Source of the DNA: Acidobacteriota bacterium
Lineage (GTDB): Bacteria > Acidobacteriota > Terriglobia > Acidiferrales > UBA7541
Length of the DNA stretch: 44,317 bases
Assembly: GCA_003223215.1 (NCBI GenBank)
Contig: QHYH01000125.1
Span: 1-44,317, forward strand
Direction: 5' to 3'
Part shown: in pieces, positions 7,337-15,589 of the stretch
Position numbering within the stretch: position 1 is the first letter of the stretch
Layout: every line of letters begins with the position of its first letter
Position numbers and translations under genes: made by a program
Notes under the pieces: generated by a model
Database searches by the model: none
What the model was told of the DNA's origin: nothing
The model's input: only the letters and a program-made list of their open reading frames with translations

Positions 7337-8305
7337 TCAATCCGGAGTTGTTTCGGAGAGTGGCGATCCGGATTGAAAAAACTCTACAAGCAGCTCAGAA
7401 ACCTTTGCCGGCTCCTCGTGCAGGAGCCAGTGTGTGGCATCGGGGAAGGGGAAGAGTTCGCCATGAGTGCAATAGCGCAGGCTTTCGCGAGCCATTTCTG
7501 GGATCAAGAATTTGTCACGCTCGCCCCACAGGATGCGCGTGGGCACGCGCACGGTGGGGTCGGCGAAACGCGCGCGATAGCGCAGGGCCGCGCGATACCA
7601 GTTGATCATCGAGGCGAGGGCGCCAGGTTGCGACCAAGCGGCACGGTATTGCGCAAGATCGTCGGCAGAAAACGTGCCGGGGCGGCTCGAGCGAACGAGC
7701 GCGCGCGTGCCAACGTAGAAACCAGATGCGGAAAAGATGGTTTCCGCCAACCAAGGAATCTGAAAGAAAAAGATGTACCAGCTTCGCAATATCTGCCGGG
7801 GCTGCGTCGTCAGAAAGCGGCGCATAACCGAGGGATGCGGCACATTGACCACGGCGAGTTTTGCGATGCGCTTAGGATGCAAGAGTGCTGCGCCCCAGGC
7901 TACCGCAGCGCCCCAATCGTGACCCGCAAGAAGGATTTGCTTCTGCCCGAGCTCGTCGGCCATCGCGATCACGTCGGAAACGAGCTCGGTCAGCGCGTAG
8001 GAGGCCACACCGCGGGGTTTGCTGCTCACATTGTATCCGCGCTGGTCGGGCACGATGACGCGAAATCCGGCCTTCGCCAACGGTTCGATTTGTTTACGCC
8101 ATCCATACCAGAACTCCGGGAAGCCATGTAGAAGGACCGCGACGGGCCCATCCTTGGGGCCCGCGGCCATGGCGTCGAGCCCTACGCCGCGGTTTGCAAA
8201 AGGGATTTTCTCAAAGGAAGTTTCCACGGCACTAGAGTCTATTATGGGAAAGAAGGCTCTCCAAGGTTTGATCGTGTGCATCTCCGCCCGCTGGTCTAAC
8301 TCCAT
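7337..8305 (-). CDS. Alpha/beta hydrolase, epoxide-hydrolase-like
   Basis: Starting at ATG 8305 gives 322 residues. The oxyanion-hole motif HGFPEFW is at 60-66 and the nucleophile elbow GHDWGA at 128-133, with Asp130 as nucleophile rather than Ser. That is the mark of soluble epoxide hydrolases and haloalkane dehalogenases. A late acid is probably in LWGERDKFLIPEM and the catalytic His in DATHWLLHEEP. Both DQRG and the cap-domain sequence fit epoxide hydrolase better than dehalogenase. The start overlaps the glycosyltransferase stop (TGATG), which points to coupled translation. The frame continues upstream to 8422 inside the glycosyltransferase gene, which I discount; ATG 8281 is another possible start. 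Natural substrate unknown. Confidence 0.85.
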   Translation of the reverse strand: MELDQRAEMHTIKPWRAFFPIIDSSAVETSFEKIPFANRGVGLDAMAAGPKDGPVAVLLHGFPEFWYGWRKQIEPLAKAGFRVIVPDQRGYNVSSKPRGVASYALTELVSDVIAMADELGQKQILLAGHDWGAAVAWGAALLHPKRIAKLAVVNVPHPSVMRRFLTTQPRQILRSWYIFFFQIPWLAETIFSASGFYVGTRALVRSSRPGTFSADDLAQYRAAWSQPGALASMINWYRAALRYRARFADPTVRVPTRILWGERDKFLIPEMARESLRYCTHGELFPFPDATHWLLHEEPAKVSELLVEFFQSGSPLSETTPD

Positions 8306-9942
8306 CAGAATCCAGGCGCGCCCGAAGCGGCGGGCCGCATCTCGGGGGCATTCACGCCGAAACGCAGATGCGCGAAGTACGTTTGCCCGAGCGACATGAG
8401 GCCGGTGTAGAGATACCCCCACACGAACAGCAGTAGGAAGGGCACTGTCCCGTAGTTCTCGTTGGTGATGGCATAGATCACGGTCAGCGCAAAGTAAATC
8501 CCCAGCGCAACTTCCGCGTAAGGGATCCAGCCGGCTTTGTTCTTATAGGATTTTTTCGCGAACGTGCCTTTCTTGCCCTCAATCCTGAATTTCGGCGTGC
8601 GAGCAAATTCGCTTTCCTTGCCGACGAGCGCTTCAATCACCGCCTGGGCGTTGCGCACGGAAATGCCGATGCCGGTGGCCATCACGAACGGCAAATAGAG
8701 AAACGTGCGCCACCAGGTTTTGGGCCGCAGTTCTTTTTGCGCCACCAGGTAAAAGCTCGAAATCGAGCACGTCGATGCCAGAAAGAGCGGCAAGTCGATG
8801 AGCAGCATCTGGAACCAACCCTGCTGGAAGCGCACGATCATTACCGGCAAGAGCATCGCGGAAAGCAAAATCATGAGCGGGTAACTGATGCTCGAGGTCA
8901 GATGGAAGAACGCCTCGGCTTTGACATACGCCGGCACCTTCGCGTGGAACACTTTTGGAAGGATTTTCTTGGCCGTCTGCATCAACCCTTTGGCCCAGCG
9001 TGCTTGCTGCGCTTTGAAGCCGTTCATGTCCACCGGCAGTTCCGAGGCGCATTCGACCTGCGGGAGGTACAGGAACTTCCAGCCCTTAAGCTGCGCGCGA
9101 TAAGAAAGGTCCGTGTCCTCTGTCAGGGTGTCGTGTTGCCAGCCGCCCGCTTCGTCAATCACTTTCCGGCGCCACACTCCCGCCGTTCCGTTGAAATTGA
9201 AAAACGCTCCGCGCCGGGACCGTGCGCCGTGTTCGACAACGAAGTGCCCGTCGAGCAGGATCGTTTCCACGTTGGTCAGCAAGGAATAGTCGCTGTTCAG
9301 GTAAGTCCAGCGCGCCTGCACCATACCGATATGTTCCCCGCCGTCGGGATTCAAGAAATAGGGAATCGTTAGGCGAAGAAAGTCCGGTTCGGGAATGAAA
9401 TCCGCGTCGAAAATTGCCACGAATTCGCCCTTCGCTGTTTTTAGTCCGTTCTTCAGCGCCCCCGCCTTGTAGCCTTCGCGATTCGTGCGATGAATATAGG
9501 TGATGGGCATGCCCGGGGCCGCGTGGCGTTCCACGCACACACGCGCGACCTCCTGTGTTTCGTCCGTCGAATCGTCAAGTACCTGAACGTCGAGGAGCTC
9601 CCGCGGATAGTCAAAGCGCGCCACAGCTTCTGTGAGTCTTTCAATTACGTATCGTTCATTGAAGATCGGCAACTGCACCGTGACGCGCGGCCAGCTCGTC
9701 ACCGGCGGAGGAGGCGGAGGGACATTTTTGGAATACTGGAAATAGTCGTAGACCAGCCAGTAGCGGTGCAGGCCGTACATCGCCAGCACCACAAGCACGA
9801 TAAAGTAGGGAATGAGCATTGCCAGGTCGAAGGCATTGACGCGGTAAACGCTGCTGAACGTCCTGTCGCTGAGCCTATGAAGGTAACGGCTGATCGCGCT
9901 CTGGTGCGCGAGAAGAATCGTGAGTGTGAGGGCGGCGTACAC
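8305..9942 (-). CDS. Membrane glycosyltransferase family 2, cellulose-synthase-like
   Basis: The 545-residue protein has an N-terminal membrane segment (about 40-60), a proline run (75-80) and a GT2 catalytic domain. Active-site motifs are present in order: DDSTD (123-127), DAD (179-181), TED (274-276) and QQARW (312-316). These are the D, DxD, D, QxxRW residues of processive beta-glycosyltransferases. Several membrane segments follow from about 345, with another block near 485-520. It resembles the glucomannan/CslA-like group, which polymerises sugars from nucleotide-sugar donors across the inner membrane. It lacks a PilZ domain. The start is GTG 9942 without a strong ribosome-binding site. 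It is translationally coupled to the epoxide-hydrolase-like gene, an uncommon partner for a polysaccharide synthase. Confidence 0.9.
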   Translation of the reverse strand: MYAALTLTILLAHQSAISRYLHRLSDRTFSSVYRVNAFDLAMLIPYFIVLVVLAMYGLHRYWLVYDYFQYSKNVPPPPPPVTSWPRVTVQLPIFNERYVIERLTEAVARFDYPRELLDVQVLDDSTDETQEVARVCVERHAAPGMPITYIHRTNREGYKAGALKNGLKTAKGEFVAIFDADFIPEPDFLRLTIPYFLNPDGGEHIGMVQARWTYLNSDYSLLTNVETILLDGHFVVEHGARSRRGAFFNFNGTAGVWRRKVIDEAGGWQHDTLTEDTDLSYRAQLKGWKFLYLPQVECASELPVDMNGFKAQQARWAKGLMQTAKKILPKVFHAKVPAYVKAEAFFHLTSSISYPLMILLSAMLLPVMIVRFQQGWFQMLLIDLPLFLASTCSISSFYLVAQKELRPKTWWRTFLYLPFVMATGIGISVRNAQAVIEALVGKESEFARTPKFRIEGKKGTFAKKSYKNKAGWIPYAEVALGIYFALTVIYAITNENYGTVPFLLLFVWGYLYTGLMSLGQTYFAHLRFGVNAPEMRPAASGAPGF

Positions 9943-10063
9943 GATAAGGATCCCGTACAGCTTTCGTCGCGTTGTTTCGCCGTTTCCGACGAAGCATGAT
10001 TATACGGAAAATTCCGCCTGGCTGCCGAACCCGGAAAAGGCCGTCAGTCGCGCGCGCGGTTCG

Positions 10064-11026
10064 TCAGACCACGAGCACCATCTTCCCTGCCGCGCCCGGC
10101 TCGAGAATTTCCTTGTGTGCGCGCGCGGCTTCGGCCAGCGGCAGCTCTTTGCCCACCACGGGTCGCAGCGTGCCGTTTTCCAGTCCGGCGATCAGCCCCG
10201 CATGAATGTCCGCTTCTTCTGCGGGCGTAATTCCCCAAAGCGTGAAAGCACGAATGGAGCCGCGGCGCCCCATCAGCTCTCGCACATTGATCGTGACTTC
10301 GCCGCGATTGCCGATCACGATCACGCGGCCGCGAACCGCCAGCAGCTTCAAGTCGTGCGCGAGGTTCACGTTCGCGAGCATTTCCAAAATGATGTCCACG
10401 CCGCGCCCGCCCGTCGCTTTCATGATTTCTTCCTGGTAGCCGGCTTTGCTGTGGTCGAACACTTGGTGCGCTCCCTCGCGCTTCACCAGATCGAGCCCTC
10501 GTTGTGTCCCCGCCGTGCCCAAAACCGTGAGCCCCATCGCGCGCGCCATCTGCACGCCGGCGCTCCCCACTCCGCCGCTCGCTCCGTGTACCAGCACGGT
10601 TTCCGACGCGCGTGCTTTCGCTGACTGAATCAGCGCGTGATACGCCGTCCCGTACGGCACCCACACGCCTGCACCCTGGCTAAAGCTGATTTTCGCAGGA
10701 AGCGTATGCACCTGCTCTTCCAGCGCAAGCGCATACTGCGCGTAAGCTCCCGTGATGGTTTTCGCAGTATACACGCGGTCGCCAACCTTTACTTTCTTCA
10801 CGTTTTCGCCGACCGCCTCGATCACGCCCGCGCCGTCCGAGCCAGGAGTGTAGGGAAGCGCCGGCTTCTGCGCATAAGTGCCGCTGCGCATGTACGTGTC
10901 GTAGGGATTTACGCCCGCCGCATGAATGCGCGCGAGCACCTGTCCGGCCGCGGGCTTGGGAGTGGGCACTTCCTCGAGCCTCAGCACTTCCGGACCGCCG
11001 AATTGACGAACGAGAATCGCTTTCAT
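10064..11026 (-). CDS. NADPH:quinone oxidoreductase (zinc-independent MDR family)
   Basis: Starting at ATG 11026 (GGAG seven bases upstream) gives 320 residues; the frame extends to 11074 with no added homology. The N-terminus MKAILVRQFGGPEVL and the PGSDGAGVIEAVG segment are typical of zeta-crystallin-type quinone reductases. The nucleotide-binding turn HGASGGVGSAGVQMA is at about 147-161. The catalytic zinc ligands of alcohol dehydrogenases are absent. The enzyme probably reduces quinones or enones with NADPH in the cytoplasm. It lies 66 bases after the channel-like gene in the long minus-strand run. Confidence 0.88.
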   Translation of the reverse strand: MKAILVRQFGGPEVLRLEEVPTPKPAAGQVLARIHAAGVNPYDTYMRSGTYAQKPALPYTPGSDGAGVIEAVGENVKKVKVGDRVYTAKTITGAYAQYALALEEQVHTLPAKISFSQGAGVWVPYGTAYHALIQSAKARASETVLVHGASGGVGSAGVQMARAMGLTVLGTAGTQRGLDLVKREGAHQVFDHSKAGYQEEIMKATGGRGVDIILEMLANVNLAHDLKLLAVRGRVIVIGNRGEVTINVRELMGRRGSIRAFTLWGITPAEEADIHAGLIAGLENGTLRPVVGKELPLAEAARAHKEILEPGAAGKMVLVV

Positions 11027-11092
11027 GATTCGTCTCCGCTGGGTTCCGCGGCGAACGCGCCAAAACGCATACACCCACCAAGTTAGTCAGAA

Positions 11093-12250
11093 CTAAAAGT
11101 GGTCATCCACGCCGATGGGCGCCCCTTCTTTTTCGACCAATCCTGCCGAGCGGCCCCACGCCGTAGTCTGCCAATTGTCTTTCCCTTTCGCGGCAGGAAT
11201 CCACGGCGGAAGAGACAGGCCCAAATATTCCGCCAGCACAAAAAGATAGGGCTCGTACATTTTCCGCAGGTCCGCGAGCCGGTCGCCCATTTCCTCGATG
11301 TCCCCCGGTTTCTGGCCGAATTGCACGAGCATGTCGCGAATCCGCTTCAGATCCTCGGCAGGTAGGCGATTGTGCGGCGGCGCGTGTGGTTGCGTCTTGA
11401 AAACCTGCGAAAGATCGACCGCCGCGTGCCGGGCGATCGCGAATGTCAACTCCGCCTGCCGCCGGCAAGCATCCAGAACTGCCACCTTGACCAGCGCGCA
11501 GCTATCCAGGATCGCGGCCAGCGCGGCGATCCACGACTGGTTATCGTGCTGCGAGCGAAAAAACGCCAGCGCCGGGTAGGAAAGATGGCTTTCCATCAGT
11601 TCCGCGGCCCAAAATTCCCAATCCTTGAAAAGCAGGCGCAGCGCCTCGCCGCCTCCCGGGTAGGCATGCCGACGCAGAAGCTCTCCGGCAGTCGGGGGCG
11701 TGCCCGCGCGCGCATCCAGCAGCGAAATATTCACTTCGCGCTTCGAAAACGAGCCATAGATGAACGGCAGGTAGCCGATCACCGCCCCGAGAAATCCGAA
11801 TCCGAATCCGGCTTCCGTAACCACCAGGACGCGAGCCAGACCTGTTTGCGGCACCACGTCGCCGAGGCCCAGCGTGAAGAAAGTCGTTCCGCTCAGATAA
11901 ACGTCCGTAGCGAAACCCGGCTGCCCGCCAGTCATGTTGACCGCGGATCCGGCTCCGTACTGCATCATGCCAAATCCGAGCACCAGCCCGACCGCCCACA
12001 CCCCCACCAGGACTAGCAGCGAAAGCGGTCCATAGAAACTCAGCAGCGTCTCGCGCTTTTTGCGCGAAGGGATGAGCTGCGTAAGGAACTTCCAGGTTCT
12101 CCACGTGAATTTGTAGAAGACACGCGTCAGCCGGAACCTTCGCGTGACCCGCCGGGGAAGAATAATGGATTCAAACGCGTCCCACAGCACGATCAAGAAG
12201 ATGGCCACACCGGCAGCGAATGTCCCCGGGGCTGGAATCATGTGCGGCAT
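11093..12250 (-). CDS. Two-pore-helix potassium-channel-like membrane protein
   Basis: The 385-residue protein has membrane segments at about 10-31, 70-96 and 140-166. Between the last two is a pore region GTTFFTLGLGDVVPQ with the filter-like TLGLGD at 126-131. Canonical K+ channels have TVGYGD or close variants, so the second and fourth filter positions are changed. The C-terminal 215 residues are cytoplasmic, helical and lack an obvious RCK/TrkA-N nucleotide-binding motif. A cation channel is the best reading; ion selectivity is uncertain. The gene sits 47 bases downstream of osmC. Confidence 0.78.
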   Translation of the reverse strand: MPHMIPAPGTFAAGVAIFLIVLWDAFESIILPRRVTRRFRLTRVFYKFTWRTWKFLTQLIPSRKKRETLLSFYGPLSLLVLVGVWAVGLVLGFGMMQYGAGSAVNMTGGQPGFATDVYLSGTTFFTLGLGDVVPQTGLARVLVVTEAGFGFGFLGAVIGYLPFIYGSFSKREVNISLLDARAGTPPTAGELLRRHAYPGGGEALRLLFKDWEFWAAELMESHLSYPALAFFRSQHDNQSWIAALAAILDSCALVKVAVLDACRRQAELTFAIARHAAVDLSQVFKTQPHAPPHNRLPAEDLKRIRDMLVQFGQKPGDIEEMGDRLADLRKMYEPYLFVLAEYLGLSLPPWIPAAKGKDNWQTTAWGRSAGLVEKEGAPIGVDDHF

Positions 12251-12297
12251 TGTACTCGCTCGGTCGTGAGAACGCTCGTTCCTGAAAGATTCCAGTT

Positions 12298-12723
12298 TTA
12301 CGAGACCAGTCGCGCGCTGACGCTGATTTCCGCCTTGAACAGCTTCGAAACCGGGCAGCCCGTCTCCGCGTTTTTCACCGCCGTATCGAATTTCGCCTGG
12401 TCGGCCCCCGGAATGTGCGCGACGAGGTCCAAATGGCTTTTCGTGATGGCAAAGCCATCTGGTAGTTTCTCGAGCGAAATGGTTGCCGTGGTTTCCAGCT
12501 TGCTCGCGGTCATCCCCGCGTTTCCCAATTGCCCGGAAAGCGCCATGGTGAAGCAGCCCGCGTGCGCCGCGGCCAGCAACTCTTCCGGATTAGTCCCGGT
12601 GCCATTCTCAAACCGCGCGCTGAAGGAATATGGCGTCTGCCGGAGCACGCCGCTCTCGGTTGAAACCGTGCCTTTGCCGTCTTTCAATCCGCCTTGCCAT
12701 ACTGCCGAGCCTTTACGCTGCAT
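12298..12723 (-). CDS. osmC: OsmC family organic hydroperoxide reductase
   Basis: The 141-residue product closely follows classic OsmC: RKGSAVWQG at the start, GKGTVSTESGVL, GTNPEELLAAAHAGCF with Cys57, and TGCPVSKLFKAEI with Cys123. The two cysteines form the redox pair that reduces organic and fatty-acid hydroperoxides, and Arg37 and Glu47/48 are in place to assist. It works as a cytoplasmic dimer. A GAGGAGAGG ribosome-binding site precedes the ATG. Both neighbours are on the same strand within about 50 bases, so co-transcription is likely. Confidence 0.93.
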   Translation of the reverse strand: MQRKGSAVWQGGLKDGKGTVSTESGVLRQTPYSFSARFENGTGTNPEELLAAAHAGCFTMALSGQLGNAGMTASKLETTATISLEKLPDGFAITKSHLDLVAHIPGADQAKFDTAVKNAETGCPVSKLFKAEISVSARLVS

Positions 12724-12774
12724 GTTTTCCTCTCCTCTCGTTTCATGTGATCGGTTGGGTTCTTGAGATTCGAT

Positions 12775-13668
12775 TCATGGCCGCGCCCGAAGGATATATT
12801 TCCGGGTGGCTGTTTGCGAAGCGCTTTTGCCCTTTGTGCCGCCTGCGGCAGCTTCGTTCGCCGGGGACAAATGGCTCATGCTCTGGCTTACGCGATAAAT
12901 TTGGATGTCAATGCTGAGGTCCGCATCTCTGATCCATTTTTGTGTTGCCAGCGGGCGCGCCTCGCCGCGGCGGACTTTTGCATTACGGTCCAGTGCGTCG
13001 TCAATTTGGCTCAGCGAATTCATGGGTTGGAACTCGATGTAGGTCGGCAGCGGATACCCGGAGTGCACCTGGTAGACCATCCACGGCGTGTCGATATCGT
13101 TGGCTTCATACATCCGCGCCCGCGTGCGTATGGCGTCCGCAAATTCGTCCTCATACCCCGCCCGGAATTGGAAGATGGCAACCCGCACGAAATTGGTTTT
13201 CGCCAGGTTAATCTTGTTCAGACGGTAGCCCAAATCGTCGCGCCGGAAAGCCAGCACCGTTCGCGTTGCCGCGACCAAATCCGCCAGCTTCTGCTGTGCC
13301 GTCCCGATTTCCGGATGCGCATCCAGCCCTTGCGCCAGGTCCGCCCCGGATCGCTCGATGTCCGCGAAGTTGTCGAATCCGTCGAAATACAACACGTGCG
13401 GCGAGCCCGTCACGGCTTCGAGCGCGCTCCAATAAATGGGGATTTTCGCGTCCATATAGCCCTGCACGATTTCCGCTTCGGTCTGCTCGTAGGCGGTTTC
13501 CTTGCCGGAGAACAAATCGGCGCGGTATAGCAGCAGGGTGCTCGGCGTCACGCCTGTTTCGGGCGTCGGGGTAACGTTTTGCGCCGCTGCGGGCATGTTG
13601 CCTGCCGACGTTAGGCATGCCAGCAGCGCCATGCTGCCCATACGAATCAAGGAGAATTGCTTTTGCAT
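12775..13668 (-). CDS. Secreted protein of unknown function
   Basis: ATG 13668, with GGAGG five bases upstream, gives 297 residues; a frame start at 13686 is less likely. The N-terminal signal peptide ends near PAAAQ. The mature part has an alpha/beta pattern, with two segments that look like a repeated ferredoxin-like stress or monooxygenase fold: LLLYRADLFSGKETAYEQTEAEIVQ near the start and FVRVAIFQFRAGYEDEFADAIR in the middle. This suggests a tandem dimeric-barrel-like protein, but I cannot name the family. A 7-bp hairpin (13680-13698) lies immediately before its ribosome-binding site. Confidence 0.72.
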   Translation of the reverse strand: MQKQFSLIRMGSMALLACLTSAGNMPAAAQNVTPTPETGVTPSTLLLYRADLFSGKETAYEQTEAEIVQGYMDAKIPIYWSALEAVTGSPHVLYFDGFDNFADIERSGADLAQGLDAHPEIGTAQQKLADLVAATRTVLAFRRDDLGYRLNKINLAKTNFVRVAIFQFRAGYEDEFADAIRTRARMYEANDIDTPWMVYQVHSGYPLPTYIEFQPMNSLSQIDDALDRNAKVRRGEARPLATQKWIRDADLSIDIQIYRVSQSMSHLSPANEAAAGGTKGKSASQTATRKYILRARP

Positions 13669-13679
13669 CCGGCCCTCCT

Positions 13680-13698
13680 CTTCCACAGCCGGTGGAAG
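13680..13698 (-). promoter_or_regulatory. Hairpin in front of the ribosome-binding site of the secreted-protein gene
   Basis: CTTCCAC and GTGGAAG form a perfect 7-bp stem around a 5-base loop in the 42-base gap between the DUF486 gene and the next gene. In the minus-strand transcript the stem ends a few bases before GGAGG. There is no T run, so a terminator is unlikely; an RNA-processing or translation-modulating element is possible. Confidence 0.4.
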
Positions 13699-13710
13699 AA
13701 GTTGTTCAGT

Positions 13711-14040
13711 CTACCATTTGTGGAAAATAAAGAACGCCGCGGCCACAATGAGGGCGAACCCCACGCCATAGTTCCATTTGAAACGGTCTCCGAGATAAAA
13801 AACCGAAAATACCGGAAAAATCGAAAGCGTGATGATCTCCTGTATCGTCTTCAACTGCGCGGGTGTGAATTCATACGACCCGATTCGGTTTGCCGGCACC
13901 TGGAAGCAATACTCGAAAAAAGCGATGCCCCAGCTCACCACAATCACCTTCCACAGCGCCTCGCTGCGGAATCGCAAATGCCCATACCACGCAACCGTCA
14001 TGAAAATATTCGAAATCGTCAGCAGCAGAATGGTTCTCAT
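13711..14040 (-). CDS. DMT-family membrane protein (DUF486)
   Basis: The 109-residue product is four hydrophobic helices with short loops, the size and layout of DUF486. Typical sequence includes TISNIFMTVAWYGHL and AFFEYCFQVPANRIG. This family is related to small drug/metabolite transporters, but its substrate is unknown. It heads a closely spaced minus-strand group (secreted protein, osmC, channel) and its own upstream region is 319 bases long, so a promoter probably lies there. Confidence 0.85.
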   Translation of the reverse strand: MRTILLLTISNIFMTVAWYGHLRFRSEALWKVIVVSWGIAFFEYCFQVPANRIGSYEFTPAQLKTIQEIITLSIFPVFSVFYLGDRFKWNYGVGFALIVAAAFFIFHKW

Positions 14041-14359
14041 TCCTTGGGGTCACCCCTCGCTTCGCGCGTTGTCCGGGTCACAAGCCCTTGGACGAAAAAG
14101 GACTAGCGCTCGTTGCATCGGGCGACTCCCTTTACGCATTCTCCGGCCCATTTTGCTTCTCACACCCCATCCTTTAGTTTAGAGAATTTAGATCGCCAAT
14201 TGTGAGGCTTCCTCGTCCAGGGAATTCGATTGCCGCAGTCGCTTCCGCGGCCGGCAGGAAGAAAGGCGGCGATTTTCGCGTCTCGCTCACCAACGCTCCA
14301 GGCCTTCCGGGCGGGGCGGGCTGCAAATCGAGCAGGCCCGACGGGGACATCCAGGGTCT
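14041..14359. other. Intergenic region between mqnE and the DUF486 gene
   Basis: These 319 bases contain no reading frame that looks coding. The part nearest the DUF486 gene must hold its promoter, and there is a short AT-richer patch around 14171-14200. I see no hairpin with a T run and no RNA gene. Confidence 0.5.
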
Positions 14360-15517
14360 TCAGACGTTCAGGGTGAGGCTCACCAGATCCGGGCGCGTCG
14401 GCGGAGGAAGGGGCGGCAGCTTCGAGCGGTCCACCGGATGGTACAGCGTGTCGCGCTCCACCGGAACGCGCCCAGCCGCGCGAATCAACCGCTCCAGTTC
14501 CGCGCGTGGCGTGAACTCCGAAGTCTTTGCGCCCGCGTCGTGGTAAATCTTTTCTTCGACCACCGTGCCGTCCAGGTCGTTCGCGCCAAACCGCAGCGCG
14601 ATTTGCGCGATGCTTGGCGTCAGCATGATCCAGTACGCCTTGATGTGCTCGAAATTGTCGAGCAGCAGCCGGGACACCGCGATGTTGCGCAAATCTGCAT
14701 AACCCGTCGGCTTTGGCACACGCGAAAGCGCGGTGTTGTCCGGATGAAAGGCCAGCGGGATGAACGCCACAAATCCGTGCGTCTCGTCCTGCAGTTCGCG
14801 CAGTTTCACCAGGTGGTCCACGCGCTCTTCTTCGGTCTCCACGTGGCCGTAGAGCATCGTGGCGTTCGAACGTAGCCCGATTTCATGCGCTTGCCGCGCA
14901 ATGTTTAGCCACATCTGCCCGCTCACTTTGTGGTCGCAAATGATCTTGCGTACGCGCGGATGAAAAATCTCCGCTCCGCCGCCTGGCAGCGAGTCCACGC
15001 CTGCCTCTTTCAATTTCAGGAGCACTTCCTTCACCGTCAGCCTTGCAATGCGCGCGAAGTAGCCCACTTCGACCATCGTGAACGCCTTCAGATGCACGCC
15101 CGGGCAGCGTTTTTTAAGTCCCCGCATCATGTCCAGGAAGTATTCGAACGGCAGATCGGGATGCAGCCCGCCGACGATGTGGAATTCCAGCGCGCCCTCG
15201 CGCATGCCCTGTTCCGCACGTTGATAAATCTCTTCCAGCGCGAAGTTGTACGCACCCGGGGCGTCCTGATCGCGCCCAAACGCGCACAGTTTGCAGTGCG
15301 CCACGCAAATGTTCGTCGGATTGATGTGCCGGTTGACGTTGTAATACGTCACGTTCCCGTGCTTCTTTTCGCGCATGTGATTGGCGAGCCAGCCCACCGC
15401 CAGCAAGTCCGGCGACCGGTACAGCGTGATGCCATCGTCAAAACTCAGCCGCTCGCCCGCCAGCACCCTTTCCGCGATCGGCTTCAGCCGCTGGTCGGTA
15501 ATGGTCAGTTCGCGCAC
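14360..15517 (-). CDS. mqnE: Aminofutalosine synthase (menaquinone biosynthesis)
   Basis: The 385-residue radical SAM enzyme has its iron-sulfur ligands at C71-x3-C75-x2-C78 (CVAHCKLC). Other family marks are EFHIVGGLHPDLPFEYF, SLPGGGAEIF and GHVETEEERVDHL. MqnE joins 3-[(1-carboxyvinyl)oxy]benzoate to S-adenosylmethionine to give 6-amino-6-deoxyfutalosine, the first committed radical step of the futalosine route. The start is GTG 15517 with AGAGG about nine bases upstream. It follows the UbiA-type gene by 72 bases on the same strand, so both probably serve menaquinone. MqnC is a relative, but the motifs fit MqnE better. Confidence 0.92.
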   Translation of the reverse strand: MRELTITDQRLKPIAERVLAGERLSFDDGITLYRSPDLLAVGWLANHMREKKHGNVTYYNVNRHINPTNICVAHCKLCAFGRDQDAPGAYNFALEEIYQRAEQGMREGALEFHIVGGLHPDLPFEYFLDMMRGLKKRCPGVHLKAFTMVEVGYFARIARLTVKEVLLKLKEAGVDSLPGGGAEIFHPRVRKIICDHKVSGQMWLNIARQAHEIGLRSNATMLYGHVETEEERVDHLVKLRELQDETHGFVAFIPLAFHPDNTALSRVPKPTGYADLRNIAVSRLLLDNFEHIKAYWIMLTPSIAQIALRFGANDLDGTVVEEKIYHDAGAKTSEFTPRAELERLIRAAGRVPVERDTLYHPVDRSKLPPLPPPTRPDLVSLTLNV

Positions 15518-15535
15518 CTTGGTTCGCCTCTGTGG

Positions 15536-15562
15536 CGGCCGCCTTGTCAGGCGGCCGTTTTT
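15536..15562 (+). terminator. Strong intrinsic terminator on the plus strand
   Basis: CGGCCGCCT, a four-base loop TGTC, and AGGCGGCCG form a perfect 9-bp GC-rich stem followed directly by TTTTT (15558-15562). This is a textbook rho-independent terminator for plus-strand transcription. Both neighbouring genes, however, run on the minus strand; in their transcript the stem has A residues before it and no U run after it. Confidence 0.7.
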
Positions 15563-15589
15563 ACGTGGATTTCAGATGTTTCCAATCGC

